Below are positions 47,799 to 57,730 of a stretch of DNA of 64,000 bases, in pieces. The DNA lies in assembly GCF_946887195.1 (NCBI RefSeq), contig NZ_CAMPKE010000002.1:233199-297198 (forward strand), written 5' to 3'. The stretch is from an uncultured Halomonas sp. GTDB taxonomy: Bacteria > Pseudomonadota > Gammaproteobacteria > Pseudomonadales > Halomonadaceae. Within the stretch, counting starts at the first letter, position 1, and each line of letters begins with the position of its first letter. Under the pieces are notes generated by a model that was given only the letters and a program-made list of their open reading frames with translations, did no database searches and was not told the DNA's origin. The position numbers and the translations under genes were made by a program.

Positions 47799-48866
47799 AT
47801 GCTTACAAGATTCGGGTTCACAAAATCCGGCCTGATTGCCGCTATTGCCGCCGCAGGGGCCATGACCGCTAGCGTAGCCCAAGCACAAACTTGGCGTTTT
47901 GCCCTCGAGGAGATCGACGGCAGCATCCAGGATGTCTATGCCGAGGCATTCAAGACGCGTATCGAAGAGCGATCCGGCGGTGAAATAACGGTCGACATCT
48001 ATCCCTATGGCTCCCTCGGCACATCATCGCAATTGACCGAGCTGGTACAGCAGGACGCCGTGCAATTCGCCTTCGCATCGCCCGGTCATTTGGCCTCGAT
48101 GATACCCGAAGTCGGTGTCTTCACCCTGCACTTCCTATTGTCGGACGACAACCGGATCAACGAGCAGGTACTGGGCAATTCCGAGGCGATACCGCTACTT
48201 CAGGAGGCCTATCGCGAGCAGAACCTGCAACTGCTGGGGATCATCCCCGAGGGCTGGATGGCATGGACCGCCGACCGCGCGATCGAGACACCCGCCGATA
48301 TGGAAAGCCTCAAGATCCACACCAGGGCATTACCGATCCTGGCCGAATCCTACCGCGCCTACGGCGCCGACCCGACGCCGATGCCCTACTCCGAAGTGTA
48401 CTCGGGCCTTCAACTCGAGCAGATCGATGCGCAGGTGAATCCGACCTTTACCATCGAGGAAATGAGATTCTATGAAGTACAGGAGTACCTGATTTACGCC
48501 AAACAGGCGCAATTCATTTCCACGCTGGTCGCGAACGATACTTTCTACGAGGGCCTGTCGGAAGAGCGGCAGGCCATGGTCGATGAGGTCACCGATAGCC
48601 TGCGCAGCTATATCTTCGCGCAGCAGGCCGAGATCAATGAGAAACGCCTGGATATCATCAAGGAGAATAGCGATATCGAGATCGTTACGCTGACCGACGA
48701 GCAGCGTCAGATGTTCCGCGAGAAAAGCCTGCCGGTACGCGAGACTTTCATCGAACGGGCCGGCGAGCGCGGCAAGAAAATTCTCGAAACGCTCGATACA
48801 CAATTGCGCGCGGCCGAGGAGGCCAAGGAGGATGGGTCGCAAGGGGGCGACTCGGATTCCGCCTGA
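47799..48866 (+). CDS. orphan TRAP-type binding protein, DctP family
   Basis: Periplasmic binding protein of 355 residues. The signal peptide is MLTRFGFTKSGLIAAIAAAGAMTASVAQA, cleaved before QTWRF. The mature N terminus TWRFALEEIDGSIQDVYAEAFKTRIEERSGGEITVDIYPYGSLG parallels that of the 38064 product. Later stretches are also alike (PEGWMAWTADRAIETPADMESLKIHTRALPI; EMRFYEVQEYLIYAKQAQF). The C terminus adds an acidic tail (AEEAKEDGSQGGDSDSA). No membrane subunit is encoded beside it, so it may serve a distant transporter or share the one at 39249-41186. The ATG at 47799 is chosen for the signal peptide; AAAAGG is 10 bases upstream, and in-frame ATGs further up lengthen it. Confidence 0.87.
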   Translation: MLTRFGFTKSGLIAAIAAAGAMTASVAQAQTWRFALEEIDGSIQDVYAEAFKTRIEERSGGEITVDIYPYGSLGTSSQLTELVQQDAVQFAFASPGHLASMIPEVGVFTLHFLLSDDNRINEQVLGNSEAIPLLQEAYREQNLQLLGIIPEGWMAWTADRAIETPADMESLKIHTRALPILAESYRAYGADPTPMPYSEVYSGLQLEQIDAQVNPTFTIEEMRFYEVQEYLIYAKQAQFISTLVANDTFYEGLSEERQAMVDEVTDSLRSYIFAQQAEINEKRLDIIKENSDIEIVTLTDEQRQMFREKSLPVRETFIERAGERGKKILETLDTQLRAAEEAKEDGSQGGDSDSA

Positions 48867-48890
48867 TCGCGATCGCCGTTTACGCACCAC

Positions 48891-48912
48891 GAGCCCGGCA
48901 TCAGCCGGGCTC
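48891..48912. terminator. hairpin after the orphan TRAP binding protein gene
   Basis: GAGCCCGGC (48891-48899) pairs with GCCGGGCTC (48904-48912) around ATCA; the following T content is low (TATTCC). It separates convergent genes and probably helps terminate both. Confidence 0.6.
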
Positions 48913-48924
48913 TATTCCAGTCGA

Positions 48925-49518
48925 TCAGCGGCTCTTGCCGAGCAGGTCCCGCTTGAACGCTTCCTGGGCGGGTTCGTCACCCAGCCAGATGGCGAATAGC
49001 GCCGAAGCCAGCGCCTGATCGTCGCTTTCGTAGATCACCTCGCCGTTATAACTCAGGCGTAGCTCGTCTCCGGTCCAGGTCAGGGCGTAACGATCGCCAG
49101 GGACCACATCGCGGTAGCTCTCATTGAATGCCTGCAATTCGCGCGATAGCGCCTCGGGGCGTTTATCGTCGGCGTGCTGCATGACACTCTGGCGAGTGGT
49201 CTCGGCAAAATCTTCGGCGTCGATCGCATGAAAGTATTCCAGCACCAGGTGGCGTGGAACGTCGCCCAACGGTGCCGGACGTGAAAAGCCGCTGGCTTGA
49301 TAATAGGCGCCGGCATAGGCGTCCCAGATCATGTACGTGAACAAGCCACTGCCAATCAGCTCAAAACTACGACCGTCGATGACGAGTTGCGTGTCGAAAG
49401 CCGCGCCTTCGACGGTGACGATCGTCGGCGTTTCCTGGGCCAGTGCTGAAAAACTCAGAAGGCCACAGGCCAAAAGGAGAGCGGCGCCCTGTGTTCTCAT
49501 CGGCGCGTGCGCGTGCAT
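48925..49518 (-). CDS. chalcone isomerase-like periplasmic protein
   Basis: A 197-residue secreted protein of the chalcone-isomerase-like (CHI-like) fold found in many proteobacteria. From the ATG at 49518, with GAGG 5 bases upstream, it starts MHAHAPMRTQGAALLLACGLLSFSALAQ, a signal peptide. The mature region has ETPTIVTVEGAAFDTQLVIDGRSFELIGSGLFTYMIWDAYAGAYYQA, in which LxGxGLFxYxxWxxYxAxYY is typical, then HLVLEYFHAIDAEDFAE and ALTWTGDELRLSYNGEVI. Bacterial members have no demonstrated chalcone isomerase activity, so the role is unknown. It follows the antiporter gene by 26 bases and may be cotranscribed. Confidence 0.8.
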   Translation of the reverse strand: MHAHAPMRTQGAALLLACGLLSFSALAQETPTIVTVEGAAFDTQLVIDGRSFELIGSGLFTYMIWDAYAGAYYQASGFSRPAPLGDVPRHLVLEYFHAIDAEDFAETTRQSVMQHADDKRPEALSRELQAFNESYRDVVPGDRYALTWTGDELRLSYNGEVIYESDDQALASALFAIWLGDEPAQEAFKRDLLGKSR

Positions 49519-49544
49519 GGAAGCCTCGTTGGGTTGAAGGGCGA

Positions 49545-51278
49545 TCATCCGTTGTGACCGCCGCTATCATTGGGGGTTCTATCGCCGGGTGGCGTGAAGC
49601 GCATGAGGATATGGCGCATCATGCCCTTGGCAAGTTCCTCCTCGCCGAAGAATACACGGCCAATGGACTCCTTGGTCAGTAACGCGGCCTCGTCCTCGCT
49701 GTGCGTACGCACCGCCACCTCGATCGCCGGGTTCAGCGTGCGTGCCGTCTCCACCATATGGCGCACATGCAGGGTGTCGGGAATGGCAATCACTAGCATG
49801 GCGGCGCGGGCGATATGCGCCTGAATCAGTACCGCCGGATCACTGGCATCGCCGGACACGGCGGCGATATTCTGCTTGCGCAGTCTTTCGACCTTTTCGC
49901 GATTCTGCTCCGCCACCACGAAGGGGATACCGCTCTCGCGCAACGCATCGCCGATGCGGCTACCGACCCGGCCGTAGCCGACCAGCACGACTTGTCCTTC
50001 GAGGTACCTGTCCTCGGTGGTCATCGGCAATTCGGCGAAAGGGTCCTGGCGCCGCTCCAGTTTCCGGGCCAGGCTCGAGCTCGCCAGTGCTCGGCTACGC
50101 AGCGGCTCGATGAGGGAAAACAGCAACGGGTTGAGCGCAATCGAAATCAGTGCGCCGGCCAAAATCAGGCTATTGCCCTCCGCAGGCAACAAGCCAAGCG
50201 TCATGCCCAGGCCGGCCAGAATGAACGAGAACTCGCCGATCTGCGCCTGACTGGCGGCGACCGTGAAGGCGGTATTCAGCGGGTAACGGAAGGCCAGAAT
50301 CAGTATTGCCGCGGCAACCGACTTGCCAATTACGATAATCGCCACGACAGCCAGCACGCGCAGGGGCTCTTCGATCAATATCATGGGATCGAACAGCATG
50401 CCCACCGAGACGAAGAACAGCACGGCGAAGGCGTCGCGCAGTGGCAGCGATTCTTCGGCGGCGCGATGGCTGAATTGCGATTCACGCATCACCATGCCGG
50501 CAAAGAAAGCGCCCAGTGCGAAGGAGACGCCGAACAGCTTCGCTGCGCCGAACGCGATACCGATTGCGGCGGCCACTACCGACAGCGTAAACAGCTCGCG
50601 CGAGCCGGTGCGCGCGACCTGCCATAGCAGCCAGGGCAGTACGCGCTTACCGACTACCAGCATCAATGCCACGAACAGGCTGACCTGGAGCAATGTCACA
50701 CCCAGGGTGATCCACACGGAGGTATCGCTTGCGACGGTACTCGTCTCGCCACCCAGCATGCTCGCTAGCAGCGGCAGCAATACCAGCACCAGTACCATGA
50801 CAAGGTCTTGTACGATCAGCCAGCCCACGGCGATACGCCCATTCATGGAATCCAATACGCCACGGGCCTCGAGAACCTTCAACAACACCACGGTGCTGGC
50901 CACCGATAGCGCCAGGCCGAAGACCAGGCCAGCACCGAGACTCCAGCCCCACCACCCTGCTACTGCCATCCCCAGTAAGGTGGCGATGGCCATGTGAGCG
51001 ATCGAGCCTGGCACGGCGATGCGCTTGACCGAGAGCAGATCGGCTAGCGAGAAGTGCAGCCCGACACCGAACATCAATAGCATGACGCCGAGTTCTGCCA
51101 GTTGCTTGGCGGCACCAACATCCGCTACGTAGCCTGGCGTGGCCGGTCCGATAACGACGCCTGCCAGCAGATAGCCGACCAGCGCCGGCAACCTGGCCCG
51201 CTCGGCGATGAAACCCAGCACCAGGGCGAGGCCGAAACCGCAGGCAACGGTGGCGATGAGTGATGTTTCATGAGGCAT
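49545..51278 (-). CDS. ybaL: KefB/YbaL-type monovalent cation:proton antiporter with RCK domain
   Basis: Inner-membrane CPA2 antiporter of 577 residues. About 12 helices (residues 1-390) include the GYLLAGVVIGPATPGYV and GVMLLMFGVGLHFSLADLL segments and the LALSVASTVVLLKVLEARGVLDSMNGRIAVGWLIVQDL core. A C-terminal RCK/TrkA-N domain follows (from about residue 425), with the nucleotide-binding VVLVGYGRVGSRIGDAL and the Asp/Glu at the end of beta 2. The last part is short, so no full RCK-C domain is present. E. coli YbaL has the same layout. Potassium efflux linked to osmotic or pH balance is likely in a halophile but not proven. The start at 51278 has AGGA 6 bases upstream. Confidence 0.88.
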   Translation of the reverse strand: MPHETSLIATVACGFGLALVLGFIAERARLPALVGYLLAGVVIGPATPGYVADVGAAKQLAELGVMLLMFGVGLHFSLADLLSVKRIAVPGSIAHMAIATLLGMAVAGWWGWSLGAGLVFGLALSVASTVVLLKVLEARGVLDSMNGRIAVGWLIVQDLVMVLVLVLLPLLASMLGGETSTVASDTSVWITLGVTLLQVSLFVALMLVVGKRVLPWLLWQVARTGSRELFTLSVVAAAIGIAFGAAKLFGVSFALGAFFAGMVMRESQFSHRAAEESLPLRDAFAVLFFVSVGMLFDPMILIEEPLRVLAVVAIIVIGKSVAAAILILAFRYPLNTAFTVAASQAQIGEFSFILAGLGMTLGLLPAEGNSLILAGALISIALNPLLFSLIEPLRSRALASSSLARKLERRQDPFAELPMTTEDRYLEGQVVLVGYGRVGSRIGDALRESGIPFVVAEQNREKVERLRKQNIAAVSGDASDPAVLIQAHIARAAMLVIAIPDTLHVRHMVETARTLNPAIEVAVRTHSEDEAALLTKESIGRVFFGEEELAKGMMRHILMRFTPPGDRTPNDSGGHNG

Positions 51279-51336
51279 CGGTAATCCTGATCAGAGCGGT
51301 GAGCGAGGCGAACTGGCGTTGGCAATCGATGAGGAG

Positions 51337-51357
51337 GCTGCCGCCGTGGGCGGCAGC
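51337..51357. repeat. hairpin after the AI-2E-family gene
   Basis: GCTGCCGCC (51337-51345) pairs with GGCGGCAGC (51349-51357) around GTG. It begins 6 bases after the permease stop on the minus strand, without a T-tract, and precedes the antiporter gene. Confidence 0.5.
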
Positions 51358-51362
51358 GAGTT

Positions 51363-52505
51363 TCAGGCTGGGTGGCTATCCTTGCTGCTGTCTTTTGTGC
51401 TGGGCTTGACTGCACCTTGCGTCTCGCTGGCGATTTTCTTGTCACGCGCCGTTTCCAGATCGGCGTCATGCAGCCATTCGTGCCAGATCGCGACGAGCAG
51501 GGCCATCAGCACGGGGCCGACGAACAGGCCGATGATCCCCATCGTCTTGACGCCGCCGATCAGCCCGAAGAAGGTCGGCAGGAAAGGCAGCTTGATCGGG
51601 CCGCCGACCAGCCGGGGACGCAGGGTCTTGTCGACGATGAACAGCTCCGTCGTGCCCCACAGAAATAGCCCGAGTGCCGATGCCAGCTCGCCCGAGCCCA
51701 GCAGGTAGAGCGACACCAGCGTGAACATCAGCGGCGCGCCGCCGGGAATCAGCGCCATGAAGGCCGTCAATACGCCTAGCACGACCGGCGATGGCACACC
51801 GGCAATCCAGTAGGCCGTGCCCAGTACGACGCCTTCGCCCATGGCTATCAGGCCCATCCCGACGACCGTGGAACTCACCGTGGCGGGAACCACGCGCGAG
51901 AAGCGCTTCCAGCGCGCGGGCAGGATTCTCTCACCGATGATATCGAGCTGCCCCGCCAGGCGCGCGCCATCCTTGTAAATGAAGAACAGGCTGATCAACA
52001 TGAAGACGATGGCCAGCAGCAGGTTGAACGCGCCGCCGCTGAAGGCCAGCAGCCAACGGGAAATATCGCCGAGGTGATCGCCACTGAAGATATCGACCAC
52101 ATAACCCAGCGCGTAAGGTTCGCTGAGATACTCCTGCCACTGTACGGAGAGCCACTCGCCGACGCCGGGCAGGGCGGTTATCCACTCCGGCGTGGGAATG
52201 CCGTGCCGGTTGGCCACCAGTAGCCACTCGATCCAGCCTTTCAATTCCTTGAGCGCGAAGGAGAAAGCCAGCGAGATCGGAACCACCAGCCCGACGATGA
52301 TGATGATCAGGGCGATGCTGGCGGCCAGTGCATTGCTTCCCAGGCACAGGTGATGCAGTCGCCGATAGAGCGGCCAGCTGGCGAAGCCCACGATCAGGGC
52401 GGCCAGTAGCGGCACCAGAAAGCCAATGAAGAAATACACGCCAGCGGCCAGTACCAGCACCAGCAACCATCGAGCCACCGTGTTGTCGTGAACGATCGGG
52501 GTCAT
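51363..52505 (-). CDS. AI-2E family transporter (PerM/YdiK-like)
   Basis: Inner-membrane protein of 380 residues, with 7-8 helices typical of the AI-2E exporter-like (PerM) family. It starts MTPIVHDNTVARWLLVLVLAAGVYFFIGFLVPLLAALIVGFASWPLYRRL. The conserved central and C-terminal parts are FMLISLFFIYKDG, VPATVSSTVVGMGLIAMGEGVVLGTAYWIAGVPSPVVLGVLTAFMALIPGGAPLMF, and LFLWGTTELFIVDKTLRPRLVGGPIKLPFLPTFFGLIGGVKTMGIIGLFVGPVLMAL. PG in ALIPGG and DN-type sites are family features. Some members have sodium/proton antiport activity in halophiles; that is a guess here. The ATG at 52505 is chosen over 52544. Confidence 0.87.
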   Translation of the reverse strand: MTPIVHDNTVARWLLVLVLAAGVYFFIGFLVPLLAALIVGFASWPLYRRLHHLCLGSNALAASIALIIIIVGLVVPISLAFSFALKELKGWIEWLLVANRHGIPTPEWITALPGVGEWLSVQWQEYLSEPYALGYVVDIFSGDHLGDISRWLLAFSGGAFNLLLAIVFMLISLFFIYKDGARLAGQLDIIGERILPARWKRFSRVVPATVSSTVVGMGLIAMGEGVVLGTAYWIAGVPSPVVLGVLTAFMALIPGGAPLMFTLVSLYLLGSGELASALGLFLWGTTELFIVDKTLRPRLVGGPIKLPFLPTFFGLIGGVKTMGIIGLFVGPVLMALLVAIWHEWLHDADLETARDKKIASETQGAVKPSTKDSSKDSHPA

Positions 52506-52638
52506 GAAATGCTCTGTCGTCGAGCCAGCGAATCGAACTGGCATACCGCAGGAACAGCGACTATAGCATGCCTGATGGCATACTTGAGATGCCGCTTATC
52601 GCGGTGGTCGGTCGGCGATTCGGCGGAACCGAGCGGCT

Positions 52639-53484
52639 CTACCAGGCGCGGCACACCATCAAGTCGCAGTGAGGCTCGGCCAGCAAGCGCTGGGTGAGAT
52701 GGTCGTGACGCCCCAGTCGAGCATGACTGCTCAACGCCAGCAGGTCCGGCGGCTGGTGGCGCAGTCGCTCGAGCAGCACCTCGCCAGGGTCGCCCTGTTC
52801 GAGAACCAGTTCCAGTTCGGGAACGTCGCCTAGCTCGGCCATCAACAGGTCGATCTCATGCTCGAGCTGCTGGCGCAGACACTCGAGCTCGCGATCGCGC
52901 CAGCGTGCGTAGCCGCTATCGGAGCCGAGTTCCTGCTCGCCGGGAATGTCCCAGGCATGCAGTAGCGTCAGGCGCGCTTCGGGAAACCGCGTGAGCGCCT
53001 GACGCAAGGTCTGCCGGCAAGCCAGCGAGAAATCCACGGGGACCAGCACATCCTGCCAATCCTGACTGGCTGGATGGCTGGCCGATAGTACCGGGCACGG
53101 CGCGCCGCGCAATACCCGCGCCAGGGTGGTGCCGCCGACCAGCTCCGGTTGGCCACGCTTGCGATGCGCGCCGAGTACGATCAGATCGGCGTCGCGCTCG
53201 TGGGCCTCGCGGATGATTTCGGCATAAGGGGCGCCGGTGACCGTCTGGACCAGCGATTCCGGCGCCGCCAAGGCATAGTCCTCGCGCAGATCGAGCATCA
53301 TGCGCTCCATCTCGGCAACCACGGCGCCTTCGAGATCGCGCAGCGCCCGGTGCGGCAGGTGTGGGTCGAGAACATGCAGCACATCGAGGCGAGCGCCATT
53401 ATCCACCGCCAGGCGGATGGCGCGGGCAAAGGCGGCACGGTTCTCGGCGGATAGATCGCAGGCGAACAGCAGCGTCCGGGGCAT
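52639..53484 (-). CDS. universal stress protein with two Usp domains
   Basis: A 281-residue cytoplasmic protein containing two UspA-like domains: residues 1-140 (MPRTLLFACDLSAENRAAFARAIRLAV; ADLIVLGAHRKRGQPELVGGTTLARVLRGAPCPVL) and 145-281 (DVLVPVDFSLACRQTLRQALTRF; PDLLALSSHARLGRHDHL). The ATP-binding glycine motif GxxGxxxxGS(S/T) of ATP-type Usps appears only in degenerate form in both, so nucleotide binding is doubtful. The ATG at 53484 follows GAGGG; an ATG seven codons earlier is possible. Expected role: stress survival. It is downstream of thiD by 111 bases on the same strand. Confidence 0.85.
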   Translation of the reverse strand: MPRTLLFACDLSAENRAAFARAIRLAVDNGARLDVLHVLDPHLPHRALRDLEGAVVAEMERMMLDLREDYALAAPESLVQTVTGAPYAEIIREAHERDADLIVLGAHRKRGQPELVGGTTLARVLRGAPCPVLSASHPASQDWQDVLVPVDFSLACRQTLRQALTRFPEARLTLLHAWDIPGEQELGSDSGYARWRDRELECLRQQLEHEIDLLMAELGDVPELELVLEQGDPGEVLLERLRHQPPDLLALSSHARLGRHDHLTQRLLAEPHCDLMVCRAW

Positions 53485-53595
53485 GGCGGCATCCCTCTTG
53501 GTCATGGGGCATCGGTCATGGCGGCTCGAAACGAATCCTACCCAAGCATGGTAAGGGTCGCGGCACCCTGCAAGTTCGCTGCGGTTCGCCGAGCG

Positions 53596-54408
53596 CTACC
53601 ACCAGGCGTGGAAGTGATGCACCGGCCCGCCGCCCTTGCCGACGCTCAGGCGCGCGCTTTCGTGAAGTGCCTGGCCAAGCCATACCTTGGCACGCTGTGC
53701 GGCTGCGATCAGCGTATCGCCGTGAGCCAGATTGGCGGTAATCGCCGACGACAGCGTGCAGCCGGTGCCGTGCAGGTTATCGGTCGCCACGCGCTCGGCT
53801 TCGAGCCAGCAGTCGCCATCGGCAATGGCCAGCAGGTCGGGGCAGCGCTCGCCGCTCAAGTGACCGCCCTTGAGCAGTACGTTGGCGGCGCCAAGTTCAC
53901 GTAATGCCGGCAGCAGGCGCTGCATGGCCTCGGGATCGTAAGCCGCGGGAGCGCCGAGCAACACCGCTGCCTCGGGCAGGTTGGGGGTGATCAGATCGGC
54001 CAGCGGAACCAGAATGTCGCGTACCGCATGAATGCCGGCATCGTCGACCAGGATATCGCCGCTCTTGGCGACCATCACCGGATCGAGCACGACCCAGCGC
54101 GGGCGCCGTCGGCTGAGCGCGTCGCGAATCGTCAGTGCTACCTCGCGGCTGGCGACCATGCCGATTTTCACGGCATCGATGCGCACATCGTCGAGCAGGG
54201 TATCGAGCTGGGCGGCGATGAAATCCGCCGGTACCGGATGCACGCCGGTGACGCCCCGGGTGCTCTGCGCGGTCAAGGCGGTGATTACACTGGTGCCGTA
54301 GGTGCCGAGTGCCGAAAAGGTTTTCAGGTCGGCCTGAATGCCGGCCCCGCCGGATGGATCGGAACCGGCAATGGTCAGAACGTTGGGAATGCGGGCGGAG
54401 GCTGTCAT
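53596..54408 (-). CDS. thiD: hydroxymethylpyrimidine/phosphomethylpyrimidine kinase ThiD
   Basis: Cytosolic ribokinase-fold enzyme of 270 residues making HMP-pyrophosphate for thiamine. NVLTIAGSDPSGGAGIQADLKTFSALGTYGTSVITALTAQ is the substrate-binding N terminus with the GSDxSGGAG signature. VVLDPVMVAKSGD follows, then VLLKGGHLSG and the anion hole and catalytic base in DNLHGTGCTLSSAITA (GTGC). It links to the thiS-thiG pair at 33.3 kb in the same pathway but is in a separate location. Apparently transcribed alone or with the Usp gene. Confidence 0.95.
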   Translation of the reverse strand: MTASARIPNVLTIAGSDPSGGAGIQADLKTFSALGTYGTSVITALTAQSTRGVTGVHPVPADFIAAQLDTLLDDVRIDAVKIGMVASREVALTIRDALSRRRPRWVVLDPVMVAKSGDILVDDAGIHAVRDILVPLADLITPNLPEAAVLLGAPAAYDPEAMQRLLPALRELGAANVLLKGGHLSGERCPDLLAIADGDCWLEAERVATDNLHGTGCTLSSAITANLAHGDTLIAAAQRAKVWLGQALHESARLSVGKGGGPVHHFHAWW

Positions 54409-54729
54409 CGCAGTAGCATCTTGGGCCGTTGGGAAGGCTACAGCCTAAATCAGGCGATGACCCAAGGCCATGGCGAGCCTCCCGGCGATCCTCAATGACG
54501 AGCGGCCGGCTGGATCGTTGCCTTCAGACAGAGCATTACGCTGCATTAGCCTGTTTGGCTAGTGCCAATGTGTTGAATTTCTCAACTATTGGGCTATGAC
54601 AAACCCGCGCCGATCTTTTATCATTAGCGGGCCGTTAGTCGGCAAAGATATTGGTCAGACCACTCCAATCGCAACCGGCAATGACTACCCCGGATAGCGG
54701 TTGATTGCCTTGGCATGACGAGGGAGTCC
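54409..54729. other. 321-bp intergenic region between thiD and nuoA
   Basis: No gene is seen. The region holds promoters for thiD and nuoA. It includes a -35/-10 pair and overlapping dyad described separately. The bases from 54560 to 54640 are more A+T-rich than the flanks. Confidence 0.6.
54564..54600 (+). promoter_or_regulatory. candidate nuo operon promoter with overlapping dyad
   Basis: TTGAAT (54573-54578), 16 bases, TATGAC (54595-54600). The region reads CCAAT-N3-TTGA-N5-TCAA-N2-ATTGG, an imperfect palindrome over the spacer that could bind a regulator. The nuoA start is 130 bases downstream. Confidence 0.4.
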
Positions 54730-55140
54730 ATGAATCAGAACGCAACAGCGCTGATCGCCGAGTACTGGGCCGTTGGGCTCTTCGTCACCGCTGTCGTTAC
54801 GCTGTGTGTTTTCATGATCGGTGCCGCCAGCCTGCTTGGCGGACGCAGCCGTGGACGTAGTAAATCCCTGCCTTTCGAATCCGGCATCGTCGGTACCGGC
54901 AGTGCCCGTCAACGATTCTCCGTCAAATTCTACCTGGTCGCGATGCTGTTCGTGATTTTCGACATCGAGGCCGTCTTCCTGTTCGCCTGGTCGGTCGCCG
55001 TTCGCGACGTGGGCTGGAGCGGGTTCTGGGGCGCGGCGATCTTCATTTTCATTCTGCTTGCCGGCCTGGTCTACGACAGTCGCGTCGGCGCTCTGGATTG
55101 GGCGCCCAAGCGGCGTGCGCGGACGGACGACCGCACCTGA
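54730..55140 (+). CDS. nuoA: NADH-quinone oxidoreductase subunit A
   Basis: Membrane subunit of Complex I, 136 residues and three helices. The conserved acidic loop [41 protein letters not shown] (with E-S-G and FDIE) is diagnostic. It is the first gene of the nuo operon. The ATG at 54730 has GAGGGAG 7 bases upstream; the residues possible upstream in the same frame are rejected. nuoB starts 57 bases later. Confidence 0.95.
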   Translation: MNQNATALIAEYWAVGLFVTAVVTLCVFMIGAASLLGGRSRGRSKSLPFESGIVGTGSARQRFSVKFYLVAMLFVIFDIEAVFLFAWSVAVRDVGWSGFWGAAIFIFILLAGLVYDSRVGALDWAPKRRARTDDRT

Positions 55141-55196
55141 CACCGCCATAGCCCATGGCTCGGCGCGTTACCGATTACGTTTGTGCTGGAGGAGAC

Positions 55197-55874
55197 ATGG
55201 CTTACACCCTGACACGTGCCACCGATGTCGCCGCGGATGACGCTCGCTACCCTTTGGGCGAACGTCAGCGTGTCGAGGACCCGATGAAGCAGCAGGTTCA
55301 TCGTAACGTTTTTACCGGCAAGCTCGACGACGTTCTCAACTCGGCGGTCAACTGGGGGCGCAAGAACTCGCTGTGGCCATATAACTTCGGGCTGTCATGC
55401 TGTTATGTGGAGATGACCACCGCCTTTACCGCGCCTCACGACATCGCCCGCTTCGGTGCCGAGGTCATTCGCGCCTCGCCGCGCCAGGCGGATTTCATGG
55501 TCATCGCCGGCACCTGCTTCATCAAGATGGCGCCGGTCATCCAGCAGCTCTACGACCAGATGCTCGAGCCCAAGTGGGTCATTTCGATGGGCTCGTGCGC
55601 CAATTCCGGCGGCATGTACGATATCTACTCAGTGGTTCAGGGTGTCGACAAGTTCCTGCCGGTGGATGTCTATATTCCGGGTTGTCCGCCGCGCCCCGAG
55701 GCGTTTCTGCAGGGGCTGCAATTGCTGCAGGATTCGATTCAGGAAGAGCGCAGGCCGCTATCCTGGGTGGTCGGCGATCAGGGCGTCTATCGCGCTGAAA
55801 TGCCATCGCAGCGCGAGAAGTCGCGGGAGCAGCGCATCCAGGCGACCGAGTTGCGCACACCCGACAGCGTCTGA
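55197..55874 (+). CDS. nuoB: NADH-quinone oxidoreductase subunit B
   Basis: Peripheral subunit carrying cluster N2, the last iron-sulfur cluster before quinone; 225 residues. The cluster cysteines are visible as tandem Cys-Cys in [11 protein letters not shown], Cys in [10 protein letters not shown], and Cys in [16 protein letters not shown], plus the [12 protein letters not shown] segment. The N-terminal extension ([15 protein letters not shown]) is as in other gammaproteobacteria. The ATG at 55197 has GGAGGAG upstream. Confidence 0.95.
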   Translation: MAYTLTRATDVAADDARYPLGERQRVEDPMKQQVHRNVFTGKLDDVLNSAVNWGRKNSLWPYNFGLSCCYVEMTTAFTAPHDIARFGAEVIRASPRQADFMVIAGTCFIKMAPVIQQLYDQMLEPKWVISMGSCANSGGMYDIYSVVQGVDKFLPVDVYIPGCPPRPEAFLQGLQLLQDSIQEERRPLSWVVGDQGVYRAEMPSQREKSREQRIQATELRTPDSV

Positions 55875-55943
55875 GTCCGTCGCGCCAGCACCCGAGCAGG
55901 CAGTCGTAGTTACCATTCATTGCCCAAGAGTCCATTCACGTCC

Positions 55944-57728
55944 ATGAGCGTCGCCACACCGAGATCCGATTCGTCGACAACCGGGACCAGCGCCGATCCC
56001 GTGGTCGAGGCACTCAAGCAGCAGTTCGGCGATCAGGCCATCGCCGAGCAGGCCACGCTGACCGGGTTGCCGGTGTTATGGGTGGCTCGTGAAGCGCTGA
56101 CCGAGGTGATCGGTTTTCTGCGCGGCATGCCCAGTCCCTTCGAGATGCTCTACGATCTGTCGGCGATCGACGAGCGCCTGCGTGGCCATCGCCATGGGCT
56201 GCCCGATGCCGACTTCACGGTGTTCTATCACCTGCTGTCGGTCAGTCGCAATCGCGACGTGATGCTCAAGGTGGCGCTCAGTGAAGGCGATCTAGAGCTG
56301 CCCAGCATCGTGTCGCTGTATCCCAACGCCAACTGGTACGAACGTGAAGTCTGGGACATGTTCGGGATCGCCTTCCGCGGTCATCCGCACCTGACGCGAA
56401 TTCTGATGCCACCGACTTGGCAGGGTCACCCGCTGCGCAAGGATTATCCGGCGCGGGCGACCGAGTTCGACCCCTATACGTTGACCGTCGAAGGGCAGGA
56501 CAAGGAGCAGCAGGCGCTGCAGTTCGACCCCGAAGCCTGGGGCATGCGGCGAGGCAACGACGACACCGAGTTCATGTTTCTCAACCTCGGCCCCAACCAC
56601 CCTTCGGCGCATGGCGCGTTTCGGATCGTCCTGCAGCTCGATGGCGAAGAGATCGTCGACTGCGTGCCGGATATCGGCTATCACCACCGTGGCGCCGAGA
56701 AGATGGGCGAGCGCCAGTCGTGGCACAGTTACATTCCCTATACCGATCGTGTCGACTATACCGGCGGGGTGATGAACAACCTGCCGTACATCCTGGCGGT
56801 GGAGAAGCTCGCGGGCATTCGCGTGACCTCGCGCGCCGAAACGATCCGGGTGATGATGGCCGAACTGTTCCGCATCAACAGCCACTTGCTGTTCCTGGGT
56901 ACCTACCTGCAGGATCTGGGTGCCATGACACCGGTGTTCTTCACCTTTACCGACCGGCAGAAGGCTTATGAGGTGATCGAGGCGATCACCGGCTTTCGCA
57001 TGCACCCGGCGTGGTTCCGCATCGGCGGCGTAATGCAGGATCTACCCAAGGGCTGGGACCGGCTGATGCAGGGCTTCGTCGATTGGATGCCCAAACGCCT
57101 TGCCGAATACGAGCGGGCGATGATGGAAAATTCCATCGTCATCGAGCGAACCCGGCACATCGCCGCCTTCAATACTCAAGAGGCGCTGGCGTGGGGCGTT
57201 ACCGGCCCCAACCTGCGCGCCACCGGTTGCGATTTCGACCTGCGCAAAAAGCGCCCCTATTCCGGCTACGAAAACTTCGATTTCGAGGTGCCGCTGGGTG
57301 CCAACGGCGATGTCTTCGATCGCGGACAGCTGCGCATCGAGGAGATGCGCCAGAGCCTGCGCATCATCCAGCAGTGCATCGACAACATGCCGGCCGGCGA
57401 TTACAAGGCGGATCATCCGCTGACCACGCCGCCGCCACGCGACAAGATGCTGCAGCATATCGAGACGCTGATTACCCACTTCCTGCAGGTTTCCTGGGGA
57501 CCGGTGCTCAAGCCCAATGAGTCGCTGCAGATGATCGAGGCGACCAAGGGCATCAATAGCTATTACCTGACCAGTGACGGTAACACCATGAGTTACCGTA
57601 CGCGTATCCGTACGCCGAGCTTCCCGCATTTGCAGCAGATCCCGATGCTGATGCGCGGCGGCTTCGTGCCGGATCTGATCGCGCATCTGGGCAGTATCGA
57701 TTTCGTCATGGCCGACGTGGACCGCTGA
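55944..57728 (+). CDS. nuoCD: NADH-quinone oxidoreductase subunits C and D, fused
   Basis: A fused 30-kDa/49-kDa subunit, 594 residues, as in E. coli (596-600). NuoC covers residues 1-175 ([39 protein letters not shown]). NuoD runs from about 205 ([45 protein letters not shown], with the quinone-binding His/Tyr), through [26 protein letters not shown], to the C-terminal [10 protein letters not shown]. The ATG at 55944 is preferred over an upstream TTG, although neither has a good ribosome site. The fusion supports a gammaproteobacterial origin. Confidence 0.96.
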   Translation: MSVATPRSDSSTTGTSADPVVEALKQQFGDQAIAEQATLTGLPVLWVAREALTEVIGFLRGMPSPFEMLYDLSAIDERLRGHRHGLPDADFTVFYHLLSVSRNRDVMLKVALSEGDLELPSIVSLYPNANWYEREVWDMFGIAFRGHPHLTRILMPPTWQGHPLRKDYPARATEFDPYTLTVEGQDKEQQALQFDPEAWGMRRGNDDTEFMFLNLGPNHPSAHGAFRIVLQLDGEEIVDCVPDIGYHHRGAEKMGERQSWHSYIPYTDRVDYTGGVMNNLPYILAVEKLAGIRVTSRAETIRVMMAELFRINSHLLFLGTYLQDLGAMTPVFFTFTDRQKAYEVIEAITGFRMHPAWFRIGGVMQDLPKGWDRLMQGFVDWMPKRLAEYERAMMENSIVIERTRHIAAFNTQEALAWGVTGPNLRATGCDFDLRKKRPYSGYENFDFEVPLGANGDVFDRGQLRIEEMRQSLRIIQQCIDNMPAGDYKADHPLTTPPPRDKMLQHIETLITHFLQVSWGPVLKPNESLQMIEATKGINSYYLTSDGNTMSYRTRIRTPSFPHLQQIPMLMRGGFVPDLIAHLGSIDFVMADVDR

Positions 57729-57730
57729 TT